A stretch of DNA of 64,000 nucleotides from Microbacterium halotolerans (GCF_003569805.1 NZ_KZ984052.1:238438-302437), one strand, 5' to 3'. Numbered from the stretch's first letter, positions 23,058-31,904 are shown. Numbers and translations: made by a program. The notes: generated by a model from the sequence alone, not told the origin.

Positions 23058-24266
23058 TCACTTCCGCTTCTTCTTGCCGGTGTAGTTCGGGTTCTCCCAG
23101 ACGACCGATCCGCCCTGTCCAAGGCCGACGCACATCGCGGTGAGGCCGAAGCGGACGTCGGGACGCTCGGCGAACTGAGCCGCGAGCTGGATCATCAGGC
23201 GCACACCGGACGCCGCGAGCGGGTGCCCGAGGGCGATCGCGCCGCCCCACTGGTTCACGCGCGGGTCGTCGTCGTCGATGCCGAAGTGATCGAGGAAGGA
23301 CAGCACCTGCACGGCGAAGGCCTCGTTGAGCTCGAACAGCCCGATGTCCTCGATCGAGAGCCCCGCCTTGGCGAGTGCCTTCTCCGTCGAGGGGATCGGG
23401 CCGATGCCCATGATCTCCGGCTGCACACCGGAGAACGCGAACGAGACCATCCGCATCTTCGGGGCCAGCCCGAGCTCTGTGACGGCCTGGCCTCCGGCGA
23501 GCAGGCTGATCGTCGCCCCGTCCGTGAGGGGCGATGCCGTGCCGGCGGTGACGCGACCGTGGGGTCGGAACGGGGTCTTCAGCTCGGCAAGACCCTGCAG
23601 TGTGGTCTCCGGCCGGCGGCCCTCATCCTCGGTCGCCAGCCCGAACGCGCCATCGGCGCCCTGAACCGACACCGGGACGAGGTCCGGTTGAATGCTGCCT
23701 GCCTCGTAGGCCGCCTGCACCTTCTGCTGGCTGAGCATACCGAAGCGATCGGCGCGCTCCTTGGTCAGGTGAGGGAAGCGGTCGTGGATGCGCTCTGCGG
23801 TCACACCCATGTTGAGCGCCTCGGGGTCGACCAGACGCTCGGCGACGAACCGCGGATTCGGGTCGGCGTTCGCTCCGATCGGGTGTCTGCCCATGTGCTC
23901 GACGCCGCCGGCGATGGCGACGTCGTACATGCCGACGCCGATCGAGGCTCCCATCGTCGTGACCGCCGTCATGGCACCGGCGCACATGCGCTCGATCGCC
24001 AGACCCGGAACGCTCTGGGGCAGACCGGCGAGGATCGCCGTGCTGCGCCCCAGGGTCAGGCCCTGGTCTCCCGTCTGTGACGTCGCAGCGATGGCGACGT
24101 CGTCCACGCGATCCTTCGGCACCTCCTCGTTGCGATCCATCAGACCCACCATCGCCTTCACGACGAGGTCGTCTGCGCGCGTCTGCGCGTACATTCCCTT
24201 TTCTCCTGCGCGCCCGAAGGGCGTGCGCACGCCGTCCACGAAATAGACGTCCGAGAGCTCGGCCAC
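23058..24266 (-). CDS. fadA: Thiolase family protein (acetyl-CoA C-acyltransferase)
   Basis: 402 residues. Cleaves 3-ketoacyl-CoA to acetyl-CoA in beta-oxidation. Conserved: VDGVRTPFGR at the N-terminus, the acylated Cys in ERMCAGAMTAV, the NEAF motif FELNEAFAVQVL, GHPLAASGVRL with the active-site His, and the second Cys in AMCVGLGQGGS. The Lys-rich tail KKKRK is unusual but harmless-looking. Start GTG 24266 has GGGAGG 5 nt upstream. It pairs with the multifunctional enzyme just downstream, giving an FadA-FadB complex-type operon. Confidence 0.93.
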   Translation of the reverse strand: MAELSDVYFVDGVRTPFGRAGEKGMYAQTRADDLVVKAMVGLMDRNEEVPKDRVDDVAIAATSQTGDQGLTLGRSTAILAGLPQSVPGLAIERMCAGAMTAVTTMGASIGVGMYDVAIAGGVEHMGRHPIGANADPNPRFVAERLVDPEALNMGVTAERIHDRFPHLTKERADRFGMLSQQKVQAAYEAGSIQPDLVPVSVQGADGAFGLATEDEGRRPETTLQGLAELKTPFRPHGRVTAGTASPLTDGATISLLAGGQAVTELGLAPKMRMVSFAFSGVQPEIMGIGPIPSTEKALAKAGLSIEDIGLFELNEAFAVQVLSFLDHFGIDDDDPRVNQWGGAIALGHPLAASGVRLMIQLAAQFAERPDVRFGLTAMCVGLGQGGSVVWENPNYTGKKKRK

Positions 24267-24338
24267 TCTGCCTCCCTTGTTGGATGCTTCCAGCCTATGG
24301 GCGCCCCACAGCCGAAGCGCGATTCGGTTGGGCAGTGT

Positions 24339-25541
24339 CTACGAAGCGGGTTCCGCGGCGTCGTCGACTGGTTGGGCAGCCTGCACAAACGCCTCGGCGA
24401 TGATGCCCGCCGTCTCGTCGATCTGCCAGTCGCGGGCGCCCTCCGCGCGCAGGGCATCGGCGACCGGATCTTGGGCGTGCGGCACCGGCGGATCCCATGC
24501 CACGCGACGGAGCAGATCGGGGGTGAGAAGGTTCTCGGCGGGAACCTCGAGCTCGTCGGCGCGCTCCGACACGGCGGCGCGCGCCTGCTTCAGCCGACGA
24601 TCGGCATCCGGGTTGCGATCCCGCCACGCCTTCGGCGGTGGATACGGGCTGTCGCCGGGAAGCCGGTCAGGGGGCAAGTCGGTGCTGTTGCGCCCGGTAT
24701 CGATCGCGTTCCACCACCGATCGAGCTGCGTGCGGCTCGCCCTGCCGGTGAACTCCTTCAGCCCCGCCAGCTGCGACTTCGATGTCGGTGACGCCATGAC
24801 GGCGGCGACCAGTGCGCGATCCGGGACGAGCCGACCGGGGGAGACATCCTGCTCACGCGCGTATTCCTCGCGCGCGGTCCACAGCTCACGGGCGATCGCA
24901 AGCGGGCGACGCCCGTTCACCCGGTGCAGCCCGCTCATGCGACGCCACGGGTCGCGCCGCGGCGGCTTCGGCGGCATCGAGCGCACGTGTTCGAACTCCG
25001 CGGTCGCCCACACGGTCTTCTCGGCTTCGTCGAGCGCCGCGGCGAGCTCGTCTCGCACGTCGAGCAGGTGCAGCACGTCGAGCGCCGCATACTCCAGCCA
25101 CGAGTCGGGCAGCGGCCTGGTCGACCAGTCCGCTGCCGAGTGCTCCTTCTTCAGCTCGATTCCGAGCGTGCGCTCGGTCACGGCAGCGAGGCCGACCTTC
25201 GGCCAGCCCAGCAACCGGGCAGACAGTTCCGTGTCGAACACGGAACCGGGCACCAGACCGATCTCACGCAGCGATGGCAGGTCCTGGCTGGCGGCGTGGA
25301 ACACCCACTCCGCGTCTCCGATCGCCTCCTGCAGGGGCGCGTGGTCGTCGAAGGCGGGAGCGTCGAAGAGGAACACACCGGAACCGCGGCGGAAGACCTG
25401 CACGAGGTAGGCGCGCTGCGAGTAGCGGAAACCGGATGCCCTCTCCACGTCGACGGCCACAGGACCGTTTCCCGAAGCGAGCGCCGCGACCGCCTCGTCG
25501 TATCCGTCGATGGTGTCGATCACGCTGTAGTTGTCAGTCAC
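24339..25541 (-). CDS. RNase D-like 3'-5' exonuclease with HRDC domain
   Basis: 400 residues. The N-terminal DEDD exonuclease domain has VAVDVERASG (DxE), SQDLPSL (second Asp) and LEYAALDVLHL (YxxxD). An HRDC domain follows near residues 210-290, with LAIARELWTAREEYAREQD, and then a C-terminal region typical of actinobacterial RNase D-like proteins. Likely role: 3' trimming of structured RNA. Start GTG 25541 overlaps the DUF3000 stop by 8 bp (GTGACTGA), indicating translational coupling. The upstream open frame is a shadow of DUF3000. Confidence 0.9.
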   Translation of the reverse strand: MTDNYSVIDTIDGYDEAVAALASGNGPVAVDVERASGFRYSQRAYLVQVFRRGSGVFLFDAPAFDDHAPLQEAIGDAEWVFHAASQDLPSLREIGLVPGSVFDTELSARLLGWPKVGLAAVTERTLGIELKKEHSAADWSTRPLPDSWLEYAALDVLHLLDVRDELAAALDEAEKTVWATAEFEHVRSMPPKPPRRDPWRRMSGLHRVNGRRPLAIARELWTAREEYAREQDVSPGRLVPDRALVAAVMASPTSKSQLAGLKEFTGRASRTQLDRWWNAIDTGRNSTDLPPDRLPGDSPYPPPKAWRDRNPDADRRLKQARAAVSERADELEVPAENLLTPDLLRRVAWDPPVPHAQDPVADALRAEGARDWQIDETAGIIAEAFVQAAQPVDDAAEPAS

Positions 25542-26112
25542 GTTCCGCTTTCCGAGCGCCGAAGACGGCGATCTTCTCCGAACCGGGCGGGAGGCCCGCG
25601 AGCATGCACACCAGTTCGGCCCACGCCTCGACATGCGCCCGAGGGTCTCCGACCGGCGACCACGAAGCGCGCAGTTCGATCTGGGCGCCGTTGCCTTCGC
25701 CTGCGAGGGAGCCGAAACCGGTCGACAGGATCTTCGTGGCCGTGCCGGATGCGGAATGGTGCTCTGCGCCGCGTGAATCGAGCGCATCGATCAGCCACGA
25801 CCACGTCACGTCGGCGAGCAGCGGGTCCGTGCCGATCTCGGGCTCGAACGGCGCCTGGGCGAACGAGACGATCCGCAGCGGTCCGTGCCAGGCGCCGGGC
25901 TCATCCGGATCATGCAGCAGCACGAAGCGACCGGTGCCGTAGGGGGAGTCGCCCGACTCGTCCGGTCGCACGTCGCCGGAGAGGGCGAGCGCCTGCGGGG
26001 CGAGACCCTGCGGTGACGGTATCTCGCGCACCACGAAGTCGTCGCGGAACTCGGCCTCGCGCACGCGCGACTCGAGAGCAGCGAACGAGTCGTCATGGCC
26101 GGAAGTCGTCAC
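25534..26112 (-). CDS. DUF3000 family protein
   Basis: 192 residues, actinobacterial protein of unknown function. Characteristic of the family are FVVREIPSPQGLAPQALAL, GTGRFVLLHDPDEPGAWHG and HVEAWAELVCMLAGLPPGSEKI. GTG start at 26112. Its partner, the RNase D-like gene, overlaps its end by 8 bp, as commonly seen in this phylum. Divergent from the alpha/beta hydrolase gene, with only 25 bp between the starts. Confidence 0.88.
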   Translation of the reverse strand: MTTSGHDDSFAALESRVREAEFRDDFVVREIPSPQGLAPQALALSGDVRPDESGDSPYGTGRFVLLHDPDEPGAWHGPLRIVSFAQAPFEPEIGTDPLLADVTWSWLIDALDSRGAEHHSASGTATKILSTGFGSLAGEGNGAQIELRASWSPVGDPRAHVEAWAELVCMLAGLPPGSEKIAVFGARKAERD

Positions 26113-26137
26113 GCCGACAGATTAGAGTGATGGTGTC

Positions 26138-27337
26138 ATGAACCTCTCCAGGCGCGCCGGGTCCGTCGGCGCTGGTCTCGTTCTCGCCGGTGTCGGCATC
26201 GGCCTCGTTCTCGGCGCCGTCGGCGCTGTCGGGTCACGGCTGGCCCGTGTCGCGCGTTCGGTGGTCACGCCGTCCAAGCGAGCGGCGGATCTCGAGATAC
26301 TCGGAATCGACACGGCCGCGCAGACGATCAGGATCTCGCGATCGGCTGACACAGAGTTGCCAGGGCGTTACGGCATATTCTCGAACGGCACGATCAACTA
26401 CCTCAAGATCGGCGTGGTGCTGCGCTCCGATGACGAGACCGTCACGCGCAAGCTGCTCACGCACGTCGGCCACGATGAGACGATCGGCCAATGGGGCGCG
26501 TTCAGCGGGTGGTACTTCGAGACGCCGGATGAGATCCACGTGCCGTACGACGATGTCGAGATCCCGACGCCGGTCGGCCCAGCGCCGGCATGGCTGGTGC
26601 CATCCGTCAGGGGCGCAGCGGACGATGAGACCTGGGCCGTGGTCGTGCACGGCAGGGGCACGAACCGCACCGAGACAGTCCGCGCGGTGCCCGTGCTGCG
26701 AGAAGCGGGCATCACCTCGCTCCTCGTCTCATACCGCAGCGACGGCGTCGCCCCGGACAGCCCGACCGGTCTGCAGGGGCTGGGCACGACGGAGTGGCCG
26801 GATATCGAGGCCGCGATCGAGTTCGCTCTCGAGCGCGGGGCGCGTCGCATCGTGCTGATGGGATGGTCGATGGGCGGCGCGATCGTGCTGCAGACGCTCG
26901 TCAACACGGCTCACCGCGACCGAATCGCCGGCGTCATCCTCGAATCGCCCGTCGTCGAATGGCGCACCGTGCTCGAGTTCCAGGCGAAGGCGCTCGGTGT
27001 GCCGTCGATTGCGGCGAGAGCCACCATGGGCATGCTCGAGACGCCATGGGCGTCGCGCGCCGCTCGTGCGGGGGAGGGCATCCGGTTCGACGAGTTGGAC
27101 ATGGTGGCGCGTGCGTCCGAGCTGCGCGAACCCATCCTGATCCTGCACAGCGACGACGACGGCTACGTCCCCGTCGACGCGTCGCGCGCGCTCGCGGAGG
27201 AGCGGGACGACCTGGTCACGATGCCGAGATTCGCTGTCGCCCGCCATACCAAGCTGTGGAACTACGACGAAGTGCGCTGGAACACCGCCATCAGGGATTG
27301 GCTCGCCGTCCAGGGCCTCGCCCAAGAGACGGACTGA
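26138..27337 (+). CDS. Alpha/beta hydrolase with N-terminal membrane anchor
   Basis: 399 residues. A Gly/Val-rich hydrophobic helix at residues 10-35 anchors or exports the protein. A lead-in region (LPGRYGIFSNG) precedes an alpha/beta hydrolase fold with nucleophile elbow GWSMGGAIVL, acid segment LHSDDDGYVPVD and a late His in VARHTKLWNYD. It resembles serine aminopeptidase/esterase-like hydrolases; substrate unknown. ATG 26138 follows a short gap from the divergent DUF3000 gene. A perfect 15-bp stem terminator overlaps the stop codon. Confidence 0.85.
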   Translation: MNLSRRAGSVGAGLVLAGVGIGLVLGAVGAVGSRLARVARSVVTPSKRAADLEILGIDTAAQTIRISRSADTELPGRYGIFSNGTINYLKIGVVLRSDDETVTRKLLTHVGHDETIGQWGAFSGWYFETPDEIHVPYDDVEIPTPVGPAPAWLVPSVRGAADDETWAVVVHGRGTNRTETVRAVPVLREAGITSLLVSYRSDGVAPDSPTGLQGLGTTEWPDIEAAIEFALERGARRIVLMGWSMGGAIVLQTLVNTAHRDRIAGVILESPVVEWRTVLEFQAKALGVPSIAARATMGMLETPWASRAARAGEGIRFDELDMVARASELREPILILHSDDDGYVPVDASRALAEERDDLVTMPRFAVARHTKLWNYDEVRWNTAIRDWLAVQGLAQETD

Positions 27338-27369
27338 GCCGGTCGTGAGCACGCGCTCACGACCGGCTC
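27336..27369. terminator. Bidirectional terminator hairpin
   Basis: GAGCCGGTCGTGAGC, a 4-nt ACGC loop and the exact complement GCTCACGACCGGCTC. The stem begins inside the hydrolase stop codon and ends 10 bp before the sufE stop on the other strand. Confidence 0.85.
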
Positions 27370-27379
27370 GGATGAGAGT

Positions 27380-27814
27380 TCACCCCGCCAGCGCCGCCAC
27401 CTGGCGCTTGGCGCGCATCAGCATGCCGGTCATGCCGGAGATGCGCAGCGGCGAGACCGCCCTGCTCAGGCCGATCGACTGCGGGTAGTCGGCAGACACC
27501 GCGAGGACCTCATTCGGGGTGAGCCCCGTGAGCCCGTGCACGAGGATGCTTGCGAAGCCTCGTGTGGTGGGTGCCTCGGGCGGAGCCGATGCGTGCATCC
27601 GGACGAGCCCGTCTTCGTCGACGGCCAGCACGATGAACACGGGGGACTGGCACTCGGCGACGCGTTCGGTGCGCTCGGGATGGTCGGCGTACTCCGCCGG
27701 CATCTCCGGCAGGTCGTTGGCGAACTCGAGCAGCAGCTGGAGCCGCTCGGGCTCCGGCAACTCCAGGAACTCGTCTCGTATCTCCGCCAGTGCGGCGGGA
27801 ACCTGCTCGCTCAC
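27380..27814 (-). CDS. sufE: SufE family protein
   Basis: 144 residues. SufE accepts sulfur from a cysteine desulfurase or related donor during Fe-S cluster assembly. The conserved Cys is in [26 protein letters not shown] and the segment [21 protein letters not shown] also match. GTG start at 27814 overlaps the sseA stop by 4 bp, so sulfurtransferase and SufE are translated together, which suggests that SseA supplies sulfur to this SufE (inference; no desulfurase in the window). Confidence 0.9.
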   Translation of the reverse strand: MSEQVPAALAEIRDEFLELPEPERLQLLLEFANDLPEMPAEYADHPERTERVAECQSPVFIVLAVDEDGLVRMHASAPPEAPTTRGFASILVHGLTGLTPNEVLAVSADYPQSIGLSRAVSPLRISGMTGMLMRAKRQVAALAG

Positions 27815-28710
27815 GCCGCCGGAACCTCTCCCGCCTCTGCGCCTGTCACGATCGGCACACGCACGAGGCTGCCCCATTCGGTCCAGGAGCCGTCGTAGTT
27901 GCGCACTTTCTCGATGCCGAGCAGGTGGTGCAGCACGAACCAGGTGTGGCTGGATCGCTCGCCGATGCGGCAGTAGGCGACGACGTCACTCGCGTCGCCG
28001 ATGCCCGCCTGGTCGCGGTAGATCTGTTCGAGCTCGGTGCGCGACCTGAACCGCCCGTCCTCGGCCACGGCCTTGCCCCACGGCACGTTCTGGGCGCTGG
28101 GGATATGTCCGGCGCGCAGCGCCCCCTCCTCAGGGTACGCGGGCGCCGTCGTGCGCTCGCCCGTGTACTCCTCGGGGGAGCGCACGTCGATGAGCGGCTT
28201 GCCGAGGTGTGCGAGCACGTCCTCGCGGTAGGCGCGAAGCACGGAGTCGTCGCGCTCGACGACCGGGTACTCGGTTGTGGGTCGATCGGCTGGCTCCGTC
28301 GTGATCGTCCTGCCCTCGGCGATCCAGCCGTCGCGGCCCCCGTCGAGCAGACGCACGTCAGCGTGCCCGAACAGCGAGAACACCCATAGTGCGTATGCCG
28401 CCCACCAGTTGTTCTTATCGCCGTAGATCACGACGGTGTCGTCGCGGGAGATGCCCTTCGCGCCGAGCAGCTCCGAGAAGCCCGCTCCGTCGACGTAGTC
28501 GCGAACGACGGGGTCGTTGAGCTCCGTGTGCCAGTCGACCTTGACGGCGCCGGGAATGTGTCCGGTCTCGTACAGCAGCACATCCTCATCCGACTCGACG
28601 ACCACGAGGCCGTCCTCGCCGAGGTGATCCTCGAGCCATTGCGTCGTGACGAGGCGTTCCGGATGGGCGAACTGGGCGAGATCCGGGGAAGGGTCGGATG
28701 CGACGGTCAT
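27811..28710 (-). CDS. sseA: Sulfurtransferase (thiosulfate/3-mercaptopyruvate, tandem rhodanese)
   Basis: 299 residues. Two rhodanese domains: the N-terminal inactive one (about 15-150) and the C-terminal catalytic one (about 165-285) with the active-site loop [12 protein letters not shown]. Moves sulfane sulfur from thiosulfate or mercaptopyruvate to acceptors. The loop CRIGERS is the form common in actinobacterial thiosulfate sulfurtransferases, so thiosulfate is the more likely donor. ATG 28710. Divergent from zapE; operon with sufE. Confidence 0.92.
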   Translation of the reverse strand: MTVASDPSPDLAQFAHPERLVTTQWLEDHLGEDGLVVVESDEDVLLYETGHIPGAVKVDWHTELNDPVVRDYVDGAGFSELLGAKGISRDDTVVIYGDKNNWWAAYALWVFSLFGHADVRLLDGGRDGWIAEGRTITTEPADRPTTEYPVVERDDSVLRAYREDVLAHLGKPLIDVRSPEEYTGERTTAPAYPEEGALRAGHIPSAQNVPWGKAVAEDGRFRSRTELEQIYRDQAGIGDASDVVAYCRIGERSSHTWFVLHHLLGIEKVRNYDGSWTEWGSLVRVPIVTGAEAGEVPAA

Positions 28711-28855
28711 GGCTGAGCTCCTGCCTGAGTAGCGTGCGATCGGCGTGAACCGAACGGACGTAGACTTGGTGCGTCCTTATACGAGCTTAGGCGCCCTGTC
28801 GGGCACCCGCACCGTGTCCTGCTGCGCGTGCGTCACACAGCGAAACGAACGGTAT

Positions 28856-29881
28856 ATGACACAGATCGGCACGATCACCGGCCGTGTGCGCCTCACTGAG
28901 CGAAACCCTCACCTGTCGGGCGAGGAGATGCTGGCCAGCCTGGTGCCGCCGCCTCAGTTCGACGAGGCGAGCTTCGACTCCTATCGCGCTGACGATGAGC
29001 ATCCGTCGCAGGCGGAGGCGAAGGATCAGCTCACGGCGTTCGCCGTCGGCGCCGAGCCGGCCAAGCGCGGTCTGTTCTCACGCAGACCGAAGACAGCCCC
29101 GATGAAGCCCGGCGTCTACCTCGACGGCGGGTTCGGTGTCGGCAAGACGCACCTGTTGGCCGCGGTGTTCAACGCGCTGCCCGCACGGCGCAAGTACTTC
29201 GGCTCCTTCATCGAGTACACGGCGCTCGTCGGTGCGCTCGGGTATCGGAACACGGTCGACCTGCTGAAGGGATCGGCGCTGCTGTGCATCGACGAGTTCG
29301 AGCTCGACGATCCGGGCGACACGATGGTGATGACGCGTCTGCTCGGCGAGCTCGTGTCGTCAGGCACACGCCTGGCGGCCACGAGCAACACGCCGCCGAA
29401 CGCGCTCGGCGAGGGCCGGTTCGCCGCGCAGGACTTTCTTCGGGAGATCCATGCGATGGCCGACAGCTTCGAGACCATCCGGATCGATGGCGTCGACTTC
29501 CGTCAGCGCTCGCTCGACGGCACTGCGGTGGTGCTGGGCGACGACGAGTACGACGAGGCGCTCGACGCTGTCGGCACGACGGTGTCGGATGATGCCTTCG
29601 ACGAGCTGCTGTCGCATCTCGCACACGTGCACCCTTCGCGGTACATCCGGCTCGTCGACGATGTCGACGCCGTCGGTCTGCGAGATGTGCGCCAGATCAC
29701 CGATCAGTCGGAGGCGCTGCGCTTCGTCGCTTTCGTCGACCGCGTCTACGACGCGCAGATCCCGATCCGCGCAACGGGCACGGCTCTGAACGACGTCTTC
29801 AGCGCGGACATGCTCGCGGGCGGTTACCGCAAGAAGTATCTGCGTGCCGTGTCTCGGTTGAACGCCTCGACGCACTCCTGA
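28856..29881 (+). CDS. zapE: Cell division protein ZapE / AFG1-like ATPase
   Basis: 341 residues, P-loop ATPase. Walker A GGFGVGKTHLL, Walker B LLCIDEFELDD, sensor ATSNTPPNALGEGRFA, and the family end IPIRATGTALNDVFS then GGYRKKYLRAVSRL. In E. coli ZapE acts at the division ring; in actinobacteria the role is inferred only. Start ATG 28856 (MTQIGTITG) is chosen since conservation begins there; the frame opens at 28745 but that leader looks non-coding. No clear ribosome site. A small hairpin follows the stop. Confidence 0.9.
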   Translation: MTQIGTITGRVRLTERNPHLSGEEMLASLVPPPQFDEASFDSYRADDEHPSQAEAKDQLTAFAVGAEPAKRGLFSRRPKTAPMKPGVYLDGGFGVGKTHLLAAVFNALPARRKYFGSFIEYTALVGALGYRNTVDLLKGSALLCIDEFELDDPGDTMVMTRLLGELVSSGTRLAATSNTPPNALGEGRFAAQDFLREIHAMADSFETIRIDGVDFRQRSLDGTAVVLGDDEYDEALDAVGTTVSDDAFDELLSHLAHVHPSRYIRLVDDVDAVGLRDVRQITDQSEALRFVAFVDRVYDAQIPIRATGTALNDVFSADMLAGGYRKKYLRAVSRLNASTHS

Positions 29882-29889
29882 GCGGGCAC

Positions 29890-29914
29890 CGCACTCCTCA
29901 TCGAGGAGGGTGCG
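29890..29914. terminator. Short hairpin after zapE
   Basis: CGCACTCCTC and GAGGAGGGTGCG pair around a short loop, 9 bp after the zapE stop, with one bulge. A second CATCGAGGA motif follows at once. Weak terminator candidate. Confidence 0.45.
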
Positions 29915-29941
29915 AGGTTCATCGAGGACTGTGCGGGGCGC

Positions 29942-29988
29942 GAAACATGAACTTAACGCGCGCGGCGGCTGTGTAACGCAGCCGAAAC
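29942..29988 (+). promoter_or_regulatory. GlnR-binding site pair upstream of amtB
   Basis: GTAAC-GCAGCC-GAAAC at 29973-29988 fits the actinobacterial GlnR consensus gTnAC-n6-GaAAC exactly. A second element GAAAC-ATGAAC-TTAAC lies at 29942-29957, so two half-site pairs precede amtB by about 90 bp. GlnR activates or represses nitrogen genes including amtB in Streptomyces, mycobacteria and relatives (established). The site reading is direct; binding is inferred. Confidence 0.82.
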
Positions 29989-30076
29989 GCGCCGCACACG
30001 TCGGCGGAAAACCGCGTCGTCAGTATGGGGGCACATCCGGTTCACCGGATCCATTGCACTGACACAGAGGAATCAC

Positions 30077-31315
30077 ATGGATAGCGGAAACCTTGCGTGG
30101 TTGACCATTTCCACCGCGCTCGTACTGCTGATGACGCCTGGGGTGGCGTTCTTCTACGGCGGGCTGGTGAAGGCCAAGAGCGTCGTCAGCATGATGATGA
30201 TGAGCTTCGGAGGCCTGGCACTGACAGCCGTGCTGTGGGTGTTGTACGGCTTCGCGATGACGGCCGTCGACAACCCGCTGGCGTTCGCCGGCAACCCCTT
30301 CGGCGACCTCGGCCTGGTCGAGACCATCTCTGACGATCCGACGGGTGAGGCGGGCATCGGCGCGGCATTCGGCGCGACGTTCGCGATCATCACGGTGGCG
30401 CTGATCTCCGGCGCGATCGCAGACCGTGCGCGGTTCTGGTCCTGGATGCTGTTCGCGGGCATCTGGGTCACGCTGGTCTACTTCCCGGTCGCAGCCTGGG
30501 TGTGGGGCGGCGGCTGGATCATGGAGCTCGGCAACTGGCTCTTCGACGGCGCCGTCGAGGTGATCGACTACGCCGGCGGTACCGCGGTGCACATCAACGC
30601 GGGTGCGGCGGCATTGGCGCTGGCGCTCGTGCTCGGCAAGCGCGTGGGCTTCCAGAAGGGCATCAATAAGCCGCACAGTGTGCCGCTGGTCATGCTCGGC
30701 GCCACCCTGCTGTGGTTCGGCTGGTTCGGTTTCAACGGCGGTCTGACTCCGGCGCCGCTCGGCGAGAGCGGCAACACCGAGATGGGCCTGATCATCATCA
30801 ACACGATGGTGTGCCCCGCCGCAGCGATCATCGGCTGGATCGTCGTCGAGAAGTTCAAGGACGGCAAGTCGACATCGGTCGGCGCCGCATCCGGTGCTGT
30901 CGCCGGTCTGGTCGCCATCACGCCGGCCTGTGCGTCGATCGACCCGATCTGGGCCATCCTGCTCGGCGTCGTCACTGGTGTCGTCTGTGCGCTTTCGATC
31001 GAGTTGAAGTGGAAGTTTGGCTTCGACGACTCGCTCGACGTCGTCGGTGTGCACCTCGTCGGCGGCGTGATCGGTACGCTCTGGATCGGCCTCTTCGGCA
31101 ACGGCACCGGCCTGTTCCTGGGCGGAGGCATCCAGCAGCTGGTGGTGCAGTTCATCAGCGTGGTGGCCGTGATGGCCTACTCGTTCATCGCCGCCTACAT
31201 CATCGGCATCGTCATCCAGAAGACGATCGGCTTCCGAGTCAAGAACGAGGACGAGATCGCCGGCGTCGACACCGTGATGCACGGCGAGGCGGGCTACGCG
31301 ATGGAAGGCCGCTGA
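30077..31315 (+). CDS. amtB: Ammonium transporter
   Basis: 412 residues, about 11 transmembrane helices, Amt/Rh family. Imports ammonium under nitrogen limitation. The twin pore histidines are in GGTAVHINAG and DVVGVHLVGG; FGWFGFNGG and the early TPGVAFFYGGLV are family signatures. The ATG is preceded by GAGGAATCAC. GlnR-like boxes lie upstream and a perfect hairpin follows. No glnK or glnD gene follows, unlike the amtB-glnK-glnD operon of many actinobacteria. Confidence 0.96.
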   Translation: MDSGNLAWLTISTALVLLMTPGVAFFYGGLVKAKSVVSMMMMSFGGLALTAVLWVLYGFAMTAVDNPLAFAGNPFGDLGLVETISDDPTGEAGIGAAFGATFAIITVALISGAIADRARFWSWMLFAGIWVTLVYFPVAAWVWGGGWIMELGNWLFDGAVEVIDYAGGTAVHINAGAAALALALVLGKRVGFQKGINKPHSVPLVMLGATLLWFGWFGFNGGLTPAPLGESGNTEMGLIIINTMVCPAAAIIGWIVVEKFKDGKSTSVGAASGAVAGLVAITPACASIDPIWAILLGVVTGVVCALSIELKWKFGFDDSLDVVGVHLVGGVIGTLWIGLFGNGTGLFLGGGIQQLVVQFISVVAVMAYSFIAAYIIGIVIQKTIGFRVKNEDEIAGVDTVMHGEAGYAMEGR

Positions 31316-31336
31316 GCCTGACACCGCAGCAGCGGC

Positions 31337-31366
31337 GGGGTGCCACAGGACCACCTGTGGCACCCC
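31337..31366 (+). terminator. amtB terminator
   Basis: GGGGTGCCACAGG, loop ACCA, and exact complement CCTGTGGCACCCC; 13-bp perfect stem 21 bp after the amtB stop. Confidence 0.85.
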
Positions 31367-31455
31367 GTCGCGCGACACGGCCGGGATGCGCATCGGTTCG
31401 GTGCGCGTCGGAACATCCGGTAGTATCGGTCAAGGCCTTCACAGGTCGGCAGCTA

Positions 31456-31529
31456 GGGCGATTGGCGCAGTTGGTTAGCGCGCTTCCTTCACACGGAAGA
31501 GGTCGTGGGTTCGAGTCCCGCATCGCCCA
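31456..31529 (+). tRNA. tRNA-Val (anticodon CAC)
   Basis: 74 nt cloverleaf: acceptor GGGCGAT/ATCGCCC, D-loop with AGTTGGTTAGC, anticodon stem CTTCC/GGAAG with loop TTCACAC (anticodon 31490-31492), T-arm GTGGG-TTCGAGT-CCCGC, discriminator A. CCA is not encoded. A strong terminator follows, and then a recombinase relic, so this tRNA may be an old integration site. Confidence 0.95.
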
Positions 31530-31542
31530 CTCCGCGTACAAG

Positions 31543-31584
31543 GCTCGAGTCCTTGCCTGACGAATCGTCGGCAAGGACTCGAGC
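31543..31584 (+). terminator. Terminator after tRNA-Val
   Basis: GCTCGAGTCCTTGCC pairs perfectly with GGCAAGGACTCGAGC around a 12-nt loop; the stem extends outward by a few more pairs, and TTTGTT follows. This is the closest thing to a classic intrinsic terminator in the window. Confidence 0.85.
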
Positions 31585-31800
31585 TTTGTTCCTGTCTTGC
31601 GCCCAGTTGATGGCGTTGCCGTTAGCCCCGGGGTCGGTCAGCATCTCATAGGGGTGTTGGTGCTCGACTCGGAGCTCGTCGTCTTCTCCAACGCAGACCT
31701 CGGCGAAGAAAGCCTGGTTGCAGAGTCGGCGATCGGCGCCGTCGCAGCGGGCGCAGGCGTCCGCCAACACCTGACCGACCTGATCGATCCAACGCTGTTG
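31575..31800 (-). pseudogene. C-terminal remnant of a serine site-specific recombinase
   Basis: On the minus strand the frame reads RRLCNQAFFAEV, then EDDELRVEHQHPYEML, TDPGANGNAINWAQ. This resembles the C-terminal end of large serine recombinases/integrases (the RRLYNQAFF ... VEYARPFE pattern I know from that family). No catalytic Ser domain or zinc ribbon of normal length precedes it; only a short CARCDGADRR piece is left. It lies right behind tRNA-Val and ends among the tRNA terminator bases. I read it as debris of an integrated element. The exact ends are approximate. Confidence 0.6.
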
Positions 31801-31847
31801 TCACCTCGCGTATGCGACGATAACATCGAGATATAACGATGTAATCG
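31798..31847 (+). promoter_or_regulatory. Promoter with ArsR-type operator for the cation efflux gene
   Basis: TTGTCA (31798-31803), 17 bp, TAACAT (31821-31826). Over the -10 lies a 30-bp site (31818-31847) with inverted ACATCG/CGATGT arms 8 bp apart. The same 30 bp recur, 25 of 30 identical, in front of arsR at 33447-33476. The predicted transcript has a 5' leader of about 70 nt. Confidence 0.7.
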
Positions 31848-31904
31848 TGAACGTTGCGTGTGAACTCTTGCTCGCGAACGGGCGTGAGAGAGTGAGGAGT
31901 TTCG

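Noticed and set aside
29890..29940. Possible CRISPR-like repeat (CATCGAGGA twice)
   Set aside because: Only two short imperfect copies with no regular spacer; read as a hairpin remnant.
30020..31393. Minus-strand open frame of 457 codons opposite amtB
   Set aside because: Shadow of the transporter gene; composition is His/Asp/Arg-rich as expected from reading its antisense.
31597..31836. Possible small gene on the plus strand after tRNA-Val
   Set aside because: The opposite strand matches a recombinase tail better, and this frame overlaps the efflux promoter.
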